Source: Pseudoramibacter fermentans | GTDB lineage: Bacteria; Bacillota; Clostridia; Eubacteriales; Eubacteriaceae | Direction: 5' to 3' | Length of the DNA: 64,000 nucleotides | Assembly (NCBI GenBank): GCA_009493725.1 | Contig: VOGB01000005.1 | Coordinates: forward strand, 310,001-374,000 | Shown here: positions 18,063-25,514 of the stretch, in pieces | Position numbering within the stretch: the stretch's first letter is position 1 | Layout: the number at the start of each line of letters is the position of its first letter | The notes under the pieces: model-generated | Told to the model about the DNA's origin: nothing | Databases searched by the model: none | What the model saw: the letters and a program-made list of their open reading frames with translations, nothing else | Made by a program: the position numbers and the translations under genes

Positions 18063-18914
18063 TCAGGACGCCTTGATTTTGTCGAGCCAGGCGTCAAAGG
18101 CTTCGACGTCCTGGGGGTAGGCGCCGTCGTCCGGCGCGACGCCGTGCTTGACCATGTCTTCGTAGACGCGCATCAGCATCGGCTTCCGCAGGTTGGCCTG
18201 TTCGCAGACTTCGCTGTTCTTCAGGACCTCCACTGGCGAGCCGGTGGCGATGATCTGGCCGTCGGAGAAGACCACCAGCTTCTGGGCCCAGCGGTAGGCG
18301 AAGTCCATGTCGTGGGTCGAGATCAGGAGGGTCTTGTCCTGAGCGGCGAGGCGTTCCAGCGCTTCCTCGAGCATTTTCGCGTTTAACGGGTCGAGGGCCG
18401 CCGTCGGTTCGTCGAAAATGATGACTTCCGAGTGCATCGCGATGATGTCGGCGATGGTGATCCGCTTCTTTTCGCCGCCGCTGCAGTAGTGGGGCGCGCG
18501 GTGCTTGAATTCGGACAGGTTCATTTCCGCCAGGGCTTCGTCGACGCGCCTTTCGACCTCGTCGTCGGGCAGGTCGAGGTTGATGGGCCCGAAGGAGACT
18601 TCCCCCATGACCGTCGAGGCGATGATCTGGTTGTCGGCGTCCTGGAAGACGATGCCGACGCCGCGGCGCAGCTCGTTGAGGGATTCCTTTTTGTCGGTGA
18701 TCTTTTCCCCTTTGAAGTAGATTTCGCCGGCGTCCGGATGGAGGACGCCGTTGACGTTTAAGAAGAACGTCGATTTGCCGGCGCCGTTGTTGCCGACGAT
18801 GCAGATCCGTTCCCCGGGCATGACGTCGAGGTTGATGCCCTTAAGGGCCTGATGGTCGCCGCTGGAATAAGTGTATTGTAAATCTCTGATTTTTAAAATG
18901 GGTTCGTTAGACAT
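18063..18914 (-). CDS. cbiO: Cobalt ECF transporter ATPase
   Basis: Cytoplasmic ATPase that powers cobalt uptake with CbiMNQ. The 283-residue protein has Walker A GNNGAGKST at residues 41-49, the Q-loop VFQDADNQI, the ABC signature CSGGEKKRITIADI, Walker B VIIFDEPTAALDP, and the H-loop LLISTHDMDF. Its start lies inside the end of cbiQ (8-base overlap). The C-terminal 60 residues after the ABC core are typical of CbiO/EcfA. Confidence 0.95.
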   Translation of the reverse strand: MSNEPILKIRDLQYTYSSGDHQALKGINLDVMPGERICIVGNNGAGKSTFFLNVNGVLHPDAGEIYFKGEKITDKKESLNELRRGVGIVFQDADNQIIASTVMGEVSFGPINLDLPDDEVERRVDEALAEMNLSEFKHRAPHYCSGGEKKRITIADIIAMHSEVIIFDEPTAALDPLNAKMLEEALERLAAQDKTLLISTHDMDFAYRWAQKLVVFSDGQIIATGSPVEVLKNSEVCEQANLRKPMLMRVYEDMVKHGVAPDDGAYPQDVEAFDAWLDKIKAS

Positions 18915-19851
18915 TGATATTCACTCCTTGGAAGGTCATGATCCAGACCAAAACAAAATAAGCCGTCGGCACAAGGACCCAGAACAGCTGCTTTTTCGTG
19001 ACGGGTTTCTTTTCTTCGTAGAATCTCAAATCGCCGTTGTAGCAGCGGGCTTCCATCGCGTCGTAGAATTGATTGCCCCGCTTCATCGACACGAGGAAAA
19101 GGTTGCTGGCGGTGCTGCCGAAGGAATTGATCGAGCGCTTCAGCGTGGTGTAGCCCAGACGGGATTCTGCGGAGTTTTTCATGCGGCGCTGCGTATCCAT
19201 CAGGATAAAGATAAAACGGTACATCAAATTCATCAGCTCGATGATCAGCTTCGGGAAATGGGCGTCCCGGAGCACGCTGAAGATTTCGTTGGACATGGTC
19301 GACAGCGACATCATGTACATCGCGGAAATGGCGCCGAAGGCCTTGCACCAGAGGTTGACCGTCGCCTTCGCGGTTTTCGGCGTGATGATCACGTAGCCCC
19401 AATGGGTTGGGATGTTGACGAGGGCCGTGGCAAATGGGGTCTTCGAGAAATTAAATAAGATAAAGATGGAGCCGGCGATCATGAAGGCCAGCGGAATGCC
19501 GAGGAGGCCGATGTAGTGATCCATATCCAATTCGCCGAGGCAGACGGTCACGAAAAAGGTGTACAGAATGACGCCGAAGGAGACGTAGGGGTCGTTGGAG
19601 ATCAGGCAGATCAACAGCAGCAGCATGCCGTAGCCGATTTTTAATTTCGCGTTCCAGCCGCCGATTTTCGAGTGGTAGGCGTACATGTCGATAGACAGTG
19701 TGCCTTCGCCGTGCTTGTGGCCAAAGCCGTGGTGGTGATGGGCTTCGCCGCGGTGAATCCAGGATTTGCGGATCCCGCCCACGACGAGGAGCGCCAGCGG
19801 CGGCACCAGCCAAAGCAGATAAATAAGATGGTATTGATATTGCATGGACAA
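18907..19851 (-). CDS. cbiQ: Cobalt ECF transporter transmembrane (T) component
   Basis: Membrane T-component linking CbiM/N to CbiO. The 314-residue protein has several hydrophobic segments (IYLLWLVPPLALLVVGGI at the N-terminus; YGMLLLLICLISNDPY; LGIPLAFMIAGSIFILF; FWVLVPTAYFVLVWIMTF at the end) and a conserved AMEARCYNGDLRF coupling region that contacts the ATPase. A histidine-rich stretch (HRGEAHHHHGFGHKHGEG) near residues 33-50 may bind metal. A terminator-like hairpin sits between it and cbiN. Confidence 0.92.
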   Translation of the reverse strand: MSMQYQYHLIYLLWLVPPLALLVVGGIRKSWIHRGEAHHHHGFGHKHGEGTLSIDMYAYHSKIGGWNAKLKIGYGMLLLLICLISNDPYVSFGVILYTFFVTVCLGELDMDHYIGLLGIPLAFMIAGSIFILFNFSKTPFATALVNIPTHWGYVIITPKTAKATVNLWCKAFGAISAMYMMSLSTMSNEIFSVLRDAHFPKLIIELMNLMYRFIFILMDTQRRMKNSAESRLGYTTLKRSINSFGSTASNLFLVSMKRGNQFYDAMEARCYNGDLRFYEEKKPVTKKQLFWVLVPTAYFVLVWIMTFQGVNINV

Positions 19852-19884
19852 TGCCTTTCAGTTTTTCATTATTTCAAAAAAATA

Positions 19885-19910
19885 GGCTGGGAGGTCATCC
19901 CTCTCCAGCC
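19885..19910 (-). terminator. Terminator-like hairpin between cbiN and cbiQ
   Basis: On the minus strand GGCTGG and CCAGCC close a stem with an inner GAGG/CCTC pairing and a short loop, followed by TATTTTTTTG. It lies inside the cbiMNQO operon in the 80-base gap after cbiN. It could therefore reduce expression of cbiQ and cbiO relative to cbiM and cbiN. Confidence 0.65.
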
Positions 19911-19931
19911 CCATAAATTATCATTTTATTG

Positions 19932-20258
19932 TTACAGCTCTTGGTCTTCTTTGCCCAGCTTTTTACGTTCGACGAAACGGCCCAGGAAGAAGAACAGAAT
20001 CCCAACGCCGATCCCGGTCTGCACACAGAACAGCAGGGATTCAACTTCGCCCGGCAGTTCACCGCCGATGGCTTTTTCCATAATTGGTGTGGCCCAGACT
20101 TTGTAGCTTGAGTCGTTCTTTTCAACCAGTTCACCGCCGGCGTCATCCGATCCGCCGAATTTTGCGCCGTGGGATGAACCGTATGCGAACGGAACGACGG
20201 CGATCAAAATGCAGGCAATGATGCAGATCCAAATGGTTTTCTTATTCGATTTACTCAT
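19932..20258 (-). CDS. cbiN: Cobalt transporter subunit CbiN
   Basis: Small membrane protein of 108 residues that helps load cobalt into CbiM. It has two hydrophobic segments (IWICIIACILIAVVPFAYG near the N-terminus and QTGIGVGILFFFLGRFVERK near the C-terminus) flanking an extracytoplasmic loop with GSDDAGGELVE and a YKVWATPI motif, the normal CbiN layout. It follows cbiM after 17 bases. Confidence 0.92.
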   Translation of the reverse strand: MSKSNKKTIWICIIACILIAVVPFAYGSSHGAKFGGSDDAGGELVEKNDSSYKVWATPIMEKAIGGELPGEVESLLFCVQTGIGVGILFFFLGRFVERKKLGKEDQEL

Positions 20259-20275
20259 AACACTTCACCTCTCAC

Positions 20276-21028
20276 TTACGCTTCAATGAATCCGAGGGAT
20301 TTCATTTCGTCGGTCGCGTAGTTTTCAAGCGCGATGATGATGACGACTGAAATCAGCCCTTCGATAATGGCCAGCGGCACCTGCGTCGCGGCGTAGATCG
20401 CCATGTTGGTGACCATCGCTTTGGCGAAGCCGACGTTGCTGTGGTGTGCCCACGCCATCTGGAATGAGGTGACGCAGTAGGTGAACAGGTCGCCTAAGGT
20501 ACAAGCGATGAAGATGTTGACTTTCTTGTTCCAGTGCAGCTTTTCGCCCAGTTTATACAGACCGTAGGACACGAACGGGCCTGCAATGGCCATTGAGAAG
20601 CAGTTGGCGCCGATGGTGGTCAGGCCGCCGTGAGCCAGCAGAATGGCCTGGAACAGCAGCACGATGATGCCGAGCACGGCAACGGCTGCCGGTCCGAAGA
20701 GCAGCGCGCCCAGACCTGTCCCGGTCATGTGTGAGCAGGAACCGGTAACTGACGGAATTTTCAGCGAAGAGATGACGAAAATAAACGCACCCGCCATGGC
20801 CAGAAGCGGCATGGTCCGGCGGTTATTGTTCGCAATCTTTCTGATTGAGAAAAATCCCCAAACGATAAACGGCACCGCGATGACGCCCCAGAAAATGCAC
20901 AGGCTCAGTGGCAGGTAGCCTTCCATGATGTGCATTGCGTTGGCAGCCGGCGCGACGCCAAAACAAATCGCTACAGCTAACGAAGCCGCAACGACCCACA
21001 TTTCCTTCTTTGACAAACGAGTTGACAT
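20276..21028 (-). CDS. cbiM: Cobalt transporter substrate-binding subunit CbiM
   Basis: The S-component that binds Co2+ in the membrane. The 250-residue protein carries a signal-like N-terminus ending AANA just before MHIMEGYLP. Cleavage there would expose the free Met-His N-terminus that coordinates cobalt in this family. Further motifs are SVTGSCSHMTGTGLGALLFGP and a series of membrane helices. The ATG at 21028 is preceded by AAGGGAGG. It is the first gene of the transporter operon and lies 30 bases after a folded leader RNA. Confidence 0.94.
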   Translation of the reverse strand: MSTRLSKKEMWVVAASLAVAICFGVAPAANAMHIMEGYLPLSLCIFWGVIAVPFIVWGFFSIRKIANNNRRTMPLLAMAGAFIFVISSLKIPSVTGSCSHMTGTGLGALLFGPAAVAVLGIIVLLFQAILLAHGGLTTIGANCFSMAIAGPFVSYGLYKLGEKLHWNKKVNIFIACTLGDLFTYCVTSFQMAWAHHSNVGFAKAMVTNMAIYAATQVPLAIIEGLISVVIIIALENYATDEMKSLGFIEA

Positions 21029-21058
21029 GAAGAAACCTCCCTTATAAAAATTTTTTAT

Positions 21059-21174
21059 GTTCAGTTCGCCGTCTCGTCTTGATCAAAATAGATGAGTCCA
21101 ATTTTGTAATTTACTGTATTTTCAAGACGGGCGTGTGACGGCTGACCACGATAATATAGGTCATTTTCCTGAAC
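21059..21174 (-). ncRNA. Structured 5' leader of cbiMNQO (candidate riboswitch, class unknown)
   Basis: Read on the minus strand, this leader can fold into a three-way junction. P1 pairs GTTCAG (21169-21174) with CTGAAC (21059-21064). P2 is TGACC/GGTCA with an 11-base loop. P3 is GCCGTC/GACGGC and continues into an 8-bp helix CGTCTTGA/TCAAGACG, extended by AAATA/TATTT. The probable start of transcription is about 10 bases before P1, so the fold is nearly the whole leader. I see no cobalamin B12-box, and three helices do not suit the four-way NiCo riboswitch. A cobalt or corrinoid sensor is a guess from context. Confidence 0.5.
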
Positions 21175-21190
21175 CGTTAATTACTAAAAT

Positions 21191-21219
21191 ATTATATTGA
21201 TTCTAAACAAAACCGTCAA
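21191..21219 (-). promoter_or_regulatory. Promoter of cbiMNQO
   Basis: On the minus strand TTGACG (21214-21219) and TATAAT (21191-21196) are separated by exactly 17 bases, a near-consensus sigma-70 type promoter. It lies about 165 bases upstream of cbiM, which leaves room for the structured leader. Confidence 0.8.
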
Positions 21220-21380
21220 TATCCTCATTTAAATTTACAATCTTAAGTTGTCCGTACTTTTTGAGGTTTGGATTTTACCTTTTTAAAGTCCCAAATTCAG
21301 GAGTTTTAAACTTTATTTAAGTGTTTTTTTGGCGTGCAACCATCACTTTTTTGTTGATACCCTTAAGATGTATGCGGTTT

Positions 21381-21513
21381 CTACTCCATCTCCATCCCAT
21401 CTAGCTGCCGAATCTGATCTCTCCTGTAATAAATCACAGCAGTCACCTGAACGCGGTGGTGCTCATCTCTGCGCCAGCGCCTGCCTGGTAACTCTTACCT
21501 CATACCCGCGCAT
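21381..21513 (-). pseudogene. Internally deleted RelE/ParE-family toxin
   Basis: Three bases after the antitoxin stop, an ATG at 21513 starts MRGYEVRVTRQALAQ, which looks like the N-terminus of a RelE/ParE-type toxin. After 16 codons the frame hits TGA. In the +1 frame the sequence continues directly as HHRVQVTAVIYYRRDQIRQ and LDGMEME followed by TAG at 21381, an excellent match to the C-terminus of the same family. The whole remnant is 133 bases, whereas an intact toxin of about 100 residues needs some 300. So the middle is deleted and the frame broken, and no active toxin can be made. Confidence 0.75.
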
Positions 21514-21516
21514 AGG

Positions 21517-21816
21517 CTACAGCTCGTCCTTCAATTGGCGAAAAGCTTCGCCGACCGATACCGATTCGTTCCTTTTGGCCTGATCGAGGCCGGTCTGCAT
21601 CATCCCGTCAAATTCGGCCTTGGTCATCGCGTCCCGGGCGGCCAATTTGTCCGGAATGTTCAGCGAAAAGGGCACGCCGTCGTGCATGATCACCTGCCGG
21701 TAGGTCATGTCGATAAAGACCGAGACCGGAATGCCCAGTCTGTCGAGAATCGCCTCCGCCTGCTTTTTGATATCAGGCTGAATCCGCGCGGTGACGTTTG
21801 CTGTTTTTGCTGCCAT
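21517..21816 (-). CDS. RelB/DinJ-family antitoxin (orphaned)
   Basis: The 99-residue protein has an N-terminal ribbon-helix-helix region (ANVTARIQPDIKKQAEAILDRLG, IPVSVFIDMTYRQVI) typical of RelB/DinJ antitoxins, which bind DNA and neutralise a RelE/YafQ-type toxin. The C-terminal tail (SVSVGEAFRQLKDEL) would be the toxin-binding part. The ATG at 21816 follows AGGAGGT; the longer frame has no such site. Its toxin partner immediately downstream is broken, so the antitoxin is either decaying too or kept as a DNA-binding regulator. Confidence 0.82.
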   Translation of the reverse strand: MAAKTANVTARIQPDIKKQAEAILDRLGIPVSVFIDMTYRQVIMHDGVPFSLNIPDKLAARDAMTKAEFDGMMQTGLDQAKRNESVSVGEAFRQLKDEL

Positions 21817-21993
21817 CGTGTCCACCTCCTTATTGGTTTCTGTGTACCACGATGTCAAGCGTTTCGCAATACATAAAACAGCCCACCTCCGATCTTAGAA
21901 TTAAGCTTTCATCTTCTTTTGGTCTCAGGTCTTATTTTGCTGTATAGAATTGTGCAGATTGCAATAACATTTCTCAATACATTCAATGCGTGT

Positions 21994-21999
21994 TATAAT
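21994..21999 (+). promoter_or_regulatory. Probable -10 box for the restriction-modification genes
   Basis: TATAAT lies 51 bases before the endonuclease start in an AT-rich gap (21817-22050). The hexamer 17 bases upstream (TTCTCA) is weak, so I mark only the -10. No controller (C-protein) gene or C-box pair is apparent. Confidence 0.4.
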
Positions 22000-22050
22000 A
22001 GAATATAATTATTTCAAGCGGCTTTTAACAATGTTTTTGGAGGAGAATCG

Positions 22051-22719
22051 ATGCGGATAGAAGACGTTGTTGATCAAACATTATTAAATAAATATGAATT
22101 TTATAATTATGGCCACGCACTTGAAATTTTGGTTGACGCTTACCCGGAGGAATGGAAAGAATTAAAAGAATGTCTGAGTCAATTAAAATTATCATTAGCA
22201 GACATTAAAATTTCTGGTGGGAATGAATCCCCCATTCCGAAGAAATTTGATGATATCCTTTACCCTTTCGGGTGGCGTGAAATTCGCATCAGCGGAGATC
22301 TGCTCGTGAAGAAATACCCCAGACAAACCGCGCAAAGACGGGGCAAATTCAAAAAAGAGCCATTCGAAACTATGACACTTGAAGGCTATATTGACGGTCA
22401 CAATATTGACTTTTTGAAAAATAAGGTGGCCTTTGACTTGGAATGGAACAGCAAAGATCAAACCTTTGACAGGGATTTACTAGCCATGCGGACGTATTTC
22501 GACTGCGGCCTAGTGGACGTCGGCGTCATTGTCACGCGGTCTGAGGGCTTAAATGAGATCTTTAAAACGCAGACAGACAATAACGGCAAACCGCTGATGC
22601 GAAAATACGGCGCAAGCACCACTTGGATCGGAAAGCTTTTGTATCGATTGGATTCGAGAAGAAACGGAGGCTGTCCGATTCTAGCGATTGGCATTGGAAA
22701 GGAGTGTGTTGAAATATGA
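22051..22719 (+). CDS. Type II restriction endonuclease, BglII/BstYI-like
   Basis: The 222-residue protein looks like the BglII/BstYI group of restriction enzymes. The hallmark segment near residues 120-143 has an aspartate in HNID (Asp120), then FDLEWNSKDQTFDRDL with Asp129 and Glu131 as the likely metal-binding core, followed by MRTYFDCGLVDVGVIVTR. BglII cuts AGATCT and BstYI cuts RGATCY, so a GATC-centred site is plausible but unproved. The start has GGAGGAG upstream. The gene overlaps the methyltransferase by four bases (ATGA) and is clearly AT-richer than its neighbours, which suggests transfer. AGATCT occurs inside the gene at 22296 and 22556. Confidence 0.8.
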   Translation: MRIEDVVDQTLLNKYEFYNYGHALEILVDAYPEEWKELKECLSQLKLSLADIKISGGNESPIPKKFDDILYPFGWREIRISGDLLVKKYPRQTAQRRGKFKKEPFETMTLEGYIDGHNIDFLKNKVAFDLEWNSKDQTFDRDLLAMRTYFDCGLVDVGVIVTRSEGLNEIFKTQTDNNGKPLMRKYGASTTWIGKLLYRLDSRRNGGCPILAIGIGKECVEI

Positions 22720-23399
22720 GCGAATCAGACATTTTATTACAGGATACCATATCCGATCTGCTTCAATTTACGAATGGCAAAAAATACAACACCATATACG
22801 CCGACCCGCCGTGGCAGTTTCAAAATCGAACAGGCAAGGTCGCGCCAGAGCACAAGCGGCTCAATCGCTATTCGACCATGACGATAGATGAAATCAAACA
22901 GCTTCCGGTTTCTGAAATAGCGGGTGACAAGGCGCATTTATATTTATGGGTTCCAAATGCACTGCTTCCCAATGGATTGGCTGTTCTGGATGCCTGGGGA
23001 TTCGAATACAAAACGAATATCATCTGGGAAAAGGTCAGAAAGGACGGCGGCCCTGATGGACGGGGCGTTGGATTCTACTTTAGAAATGTAACAGAAATTC
23101 TGCTCTTCGGCATTAAAAAACACAGTGCCCCAAATAGGACTTTAAAACCTGCGCGTTCTCAAGTGAATTTGATCAGAACGAGAAAACGGGAGCACAGCAG
23201 AAAACCGGATGAAATTATCCCAATTATCGAAGAATGCAGTCAAGGACCAAGAATTGAACTTTTCGCGAGAGGACTGCGCGATGGATGGGATATGTGGGGT
23301 AATCAGGCAAACAGCGAATACGAGCCGACATGGAACACCTACGCAAACCATACGGTGGCCGATACCGGACAGCAGCAAATGGACTTGTTCAGCTCATGA
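22716..23399 (+). CDS. MT-A70-family DNA adenine methyltransferase
   Basis: The 227-residue protein has the catalytic DPPW motif at residues 30-33 (IYADPPWQF), LYLWVPNALLPNGLAVLDAWGFEYK, and RGVGFYFRNVTEILLFG, all features of MT-A70 methyltransferases that make N6-methyladenine. It most likely protects the host from the endonuclease encoded just upstream. Translation is coupled by the ATGA overlap, so endonuclease is translated first; that order usually needs tight control. Base composition matches the endonuclease gene, so the pair arrived together. Confidence 0.88.
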   Translation: MSESDILLQDTISDLLQFTNGKKYNTIYADPPWQFQNRTGKVAPEHKRLNRYSTMTIDEIKQLPVSEIAGDKAHLYLWVPNALLPNGLAVLDAWGFEYKTNIIWEKVRKDGGPDGRGVGFYFRNVTEILLFGIKKHSAPNRTLKPARSQVNLIRTRKREHSRKPDEIIPIIEECSQGPRIELFARGLRDGWDMWGNQANSEYEPTWNTYANHTVADTGQQQMDLFSS

Positions 23400-23476
23400 T
23401 TTTTTAACCCACGAAGGAAATTAGACAAGAAATTTATTTCGAAAAATTGCTCCCCCGCCCCGGGCGGGTAATTTAA

Positions 23477-23515
23477 AACGCCGAATTGATAAGATCATCA
23501 ATCCGGCGTTTTTTT
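23477..23515. terminator. Bidirectional terminator
   Basis: A long stem AACGCCG-ATTGAT / ATCAAT-CGGCGTT, with one mismatch and a short loop, is followed by seven T on the plus strand and preceded by AAAA. It can end transcription of the methyltransferase (plus) and of the endolysin gene (minus), which face each other here. Confidence 0.85.
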
Positions 23516-23550
23516 AACATCAAGACTTATGTCGACTGCATCCCATTCCG

Positions 23551-24432
23551 CTAACGCTGGAGGGGAAGCAGCGCCCGCCAGGTGTGCGGTCCGACGATGC
23601 CGTCGGCTGCGAGGCCGTGGGCGCGCTGAAATTTTTTCACCGCGGCCTCGGTCTGTGCGCCGAAGATGCCGTCCGCCCGGACCCCGAGCGCCTGCTGCAC
23701 CAGTCGGGTTATTTGACCGCGGCTACTGCGTGTCAGCACCGGACACATCGCGTGCGTTTTCGGGCCGGCGATGCCGTCGACTTGAAGCCCCGCGCCGTAC
23801 TGGGCGTTGAGCTCCTGCTGGAGGCTTTTGACCCAGGCGGCCCCGGCGGGCCTCACCTGGGTGTGGGGCGCGGTGACTTTCCGCCCGGCGGCGTAGCGCA
23901 TCCAGGCGTCCTTCCCGCCGTAAAACACGTTGCGGTCGAGGGTCGTGCCCGCGTACTGCCACATCGCGATGGTCGGCCAGCCGACGTGAGCCGGCGCGTG
24001 GGTCGAGTACTTCGCGTCCCAAAGGCCGTAGTCGCGGGCCGCGAGCTTCGCGTAGCGCGCGGTCTGGGAGTCGGAGCAGTAGAACAGCGGGCGCACCCCG
24101 GTGAGCGCCGTCACCCGGTCGAGCCACTCGAGGGCCTTGTCCGGCCCGTAGCGCAGGGCCCGGCCCTCCCAGTCCAGGGCGAGCACCGCCTGCCCGACGT
24201 AGGGCTCGACGAGCTTCACGAACCAGTCTGCCTCGTCCCGCATCCGGTTGTGCTCCGGCCTGGCGTAATGGTAAAAGCCGATGAGCTTGTCTGCGGCGAG
24301 CGCCCCCTTGGCGTGCCGATCCTTAAGCGGGTCGGCGAAGGTGCGCCCCTCCGACGCCTTGATCACGAAAAAAGACTGCACGTAATAATTCACACTGAGG
24401 TTGTAATTGGAAATATCGACGCCGTAGAGCAT
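23551..24432 (-). CDS. Phage-type endolysin: GH25 muramidase with peptidoglycan-binding repeats
   Basis: The 293-residue protein starts with a GH25 lysozyme domain (MLYGVDISNYN with the conserved Asp6; LALDWEG with Asp87 and Glu89 as the DxE catalytic pair; MWQYAGT). After residue 200 come two peptidoglycan-binding repeats (LQVDGIAGPKTHAM and VRADGIFGAQTEAAVKKFQRAHGL plus ADGIVGPHTW). It cleaves the glycan backbone of the cell wall. There is no signal peptide, so it needs a holin for release, and a holin is encoded just upstream. It is the last gene of the phage-derived module and ends before a terminator. Confidence 0.9.
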   Translation of the reverse strand: MLYGVDISNYNLSVNYYVQSFFVIKASEGRTFADPLKDRHAKGALAADKLIGFYHYARPEHNRMRDEADWFVKLVEPYVGQAVLALDWEGRALRYGPDKALEWLDRVTALTGVRPLFYCSDSQTARYAKLAARDYGLWDAKYSTHAPAHVGWPTIAMWQYAGTTLDRNVFYGGKDAWMRYAAGRKVTAPHTQVRPAGAAWVKSLQQELNAQYGAGLQVDGIAGPKTHAMCPVLTRSSRGQITRLVQQALGVRADGIFGAQTEAAVKKFQRAHGLAADGIVGPHTWRALLPLQR

Positions 24433-24581
24433 CTGCGCCCTCCTTTCTATTTGTTTAAATTACAAGATTTTCGTTTCATTCGTCATGATTTCAAATGCGT
24501 CTGCATCATTATTTAGGACTTCACATGCGGCGCATCGCATTGTTTATACAATGATCTGTAACATCATTGACGCCGCTGCCC

Positions 24582-24827
24582 TCACCCGCGGGGCCTGCCG
24601 CCGTGATTCTCCTGATTCCGGTCGAGCTCCGGCAGCCCCGTAAGCGAGGTGAGCATCGAGATCAGCGCCGCCAGCGCCGCCGCCGAAAGGGCGGGCCGCC
24701 ATGGGGCATCGGTGATCCCGGAGGCGGTCATCAGCGACGCCGCCAGGGTCTGGGCGAAGGTCCGCGCCGCCCGTCTGCCCGCCGCAGCGAGCCACGCCCG
24801 GGCGCCGTCACGGCTGATTTTTTTCAT
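24582..24827 (-). CDS. Phage holin, r1t type
   Basis: The 81-residue protein has the arrangement of r1t holins: a basic N-terminus, then RTFAQTLAASLM, a short turn with a tryptophan (ITDAPW), and a second hydrophobic stretch (RPALSAAALAALISMLTSLTGL), ending in a charged tail. Holins form membrane lesions that let the endolysin reach the wall. The start overlaps the previous gene by 20 bases. The gap of 149 bases to the endolysin gene is AT-rich, and I see no gene in it. Confidence 0.85.
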   Translation of the reverse strand: MKKISRDGARAWLAAAGRRAARTFAQTLAASLMTASGITDAPWRPALSAAALAALISMLTSLTGLPELDRNQENHGGRPRG

Positions 24828-25218
24828 TGGGTCCTCCCTCCTCCCCGCCGAGATCGCGCACCGGCAGGGTCAGCGCCCGGCGGTACAGGGCGGCCGCGGC
24901 GGAGTTGCCGCCCATCTTGTGGTACACGTCGAACAAATGGTGGAGGTTGGTGATCTCGCCGGTGGTGGTCCAGCCCCGGGCCAGGGCCTCAGTGCAGGCG
25001 TTGAAGAGCCGGTCGTGGAGCAGGGTCACGCAGGCCAGCTCTGTCAGCCCCAGGCGTTCGGCGATATGGGACAATGCCGATGCCGCCCGGGCCGCCCGTT
25101 TTCTGCGCCTTTTAAGCCGCTCGAGGAGGAATCCCCGCACCGGCGGGACGGCGAGGGACAGCGCCGTCAGCACCAGGACCGCCGCCGAGAGGACAGCGGC
25201 GGCCCGCTCAAGCCACAT
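24808..25218 (-). CDS. Membrane-anchored phage lysis-region protein of unknown function
   Basis: The 136-residue protein has one N-terminal membrane helix (AAAVLSAAVLVLTALSLAVPPV), a very basic patch (ERLKRRRKRAARAA), and a soluble part with LFNACTEALARGWTT, NLHHLFDVYHKMGGN and ALYRRALTLPVRD. The GW..LYxxYHxxGGN pattern recurs in small phage proteins located next to holins in Firmicutes, as far as I recall. No function is known to me; a regulator of lysis or a second membrane component is possible. It starts 2 bases after the DUF2922 gene. Confidence 0.7.
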   Translation of the reverse strand: MWLERAAAVLSAAVLVLTALSLAVPPVRGFLLERLKRRRKRAARAASALSHIAERLGLTELACVTLLHDRLFNACTEALARGWTTTGEITNLHHLFDVYHKMGGNSAAAALYRRALTLPVRDLGGEEGGPNEKNQP

Positions 25219-25220
25219 CG

Positions 25221-25445
25221 TCAGGCCAGGGCGACGTCGGTTTTGTCAGTGGTGACGCGCTGGGCGGAGGCGACCCCCACCACCGCGTCGGCGCCGACCC
25301 CGAGGGCCCCGGCGGCGACCATGCTGTCGAGCTTGGCCTTGACCTCGCTGTCGAGGAGGCTCGCCTTGAAGTCGCCGATGGTCAGGCCCATGACTTCGCC
25401 GGATGCCAAATTAAATTTCACGTTCAGTTCTTTGCTTACTGCCAT
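25221..25445 (-). CDS. DUF2922 family protein
   Basis: A 74-residue protein with the DUF2922 pattern (KELNVKFNLASGEVMGLTIGDFK, then a helix and an alanine-rich tail). It has no catalytic motif. In Firmicutes such genes usually sit directly after a DUF1659 gene, as here. The pair is thought to be phage- or lysis-related, but the biochemical role is unknown. The ATG follows a normal ribosome binding site and the gene is 69 bases from the DUF1659 gene. Confidence 0.8.
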   Translation of the reverse strand: MAVSKELNVKFNLASGEVMGLTIGDFKASLLDSEVKAKLDSMVAAGALGVGADAVVGVASAQRVTTDKTDVALA

Positions 25446-25514
25446 TTTGTTTCTCCTTTTGTATATTTTCCTAATTGCTTTGCCAAATTTTTCGGATCGT
25501 TTTTGTCCCGCGCC

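Noticed and set aside
21059..21174. Cobalamin or NiCo riboswitch before cbiM
   Set aside because: No B12-box is visible, and the best fold has three helices where the NiCo class has a four-way junction. I keep it as an unassigned leader.
21329..21583. An 84-residue plus-strand protein
   Set aside because: It is antisense to the toxin remnant and antitoxin end, has no ribosome binding site, and resembles no protein.
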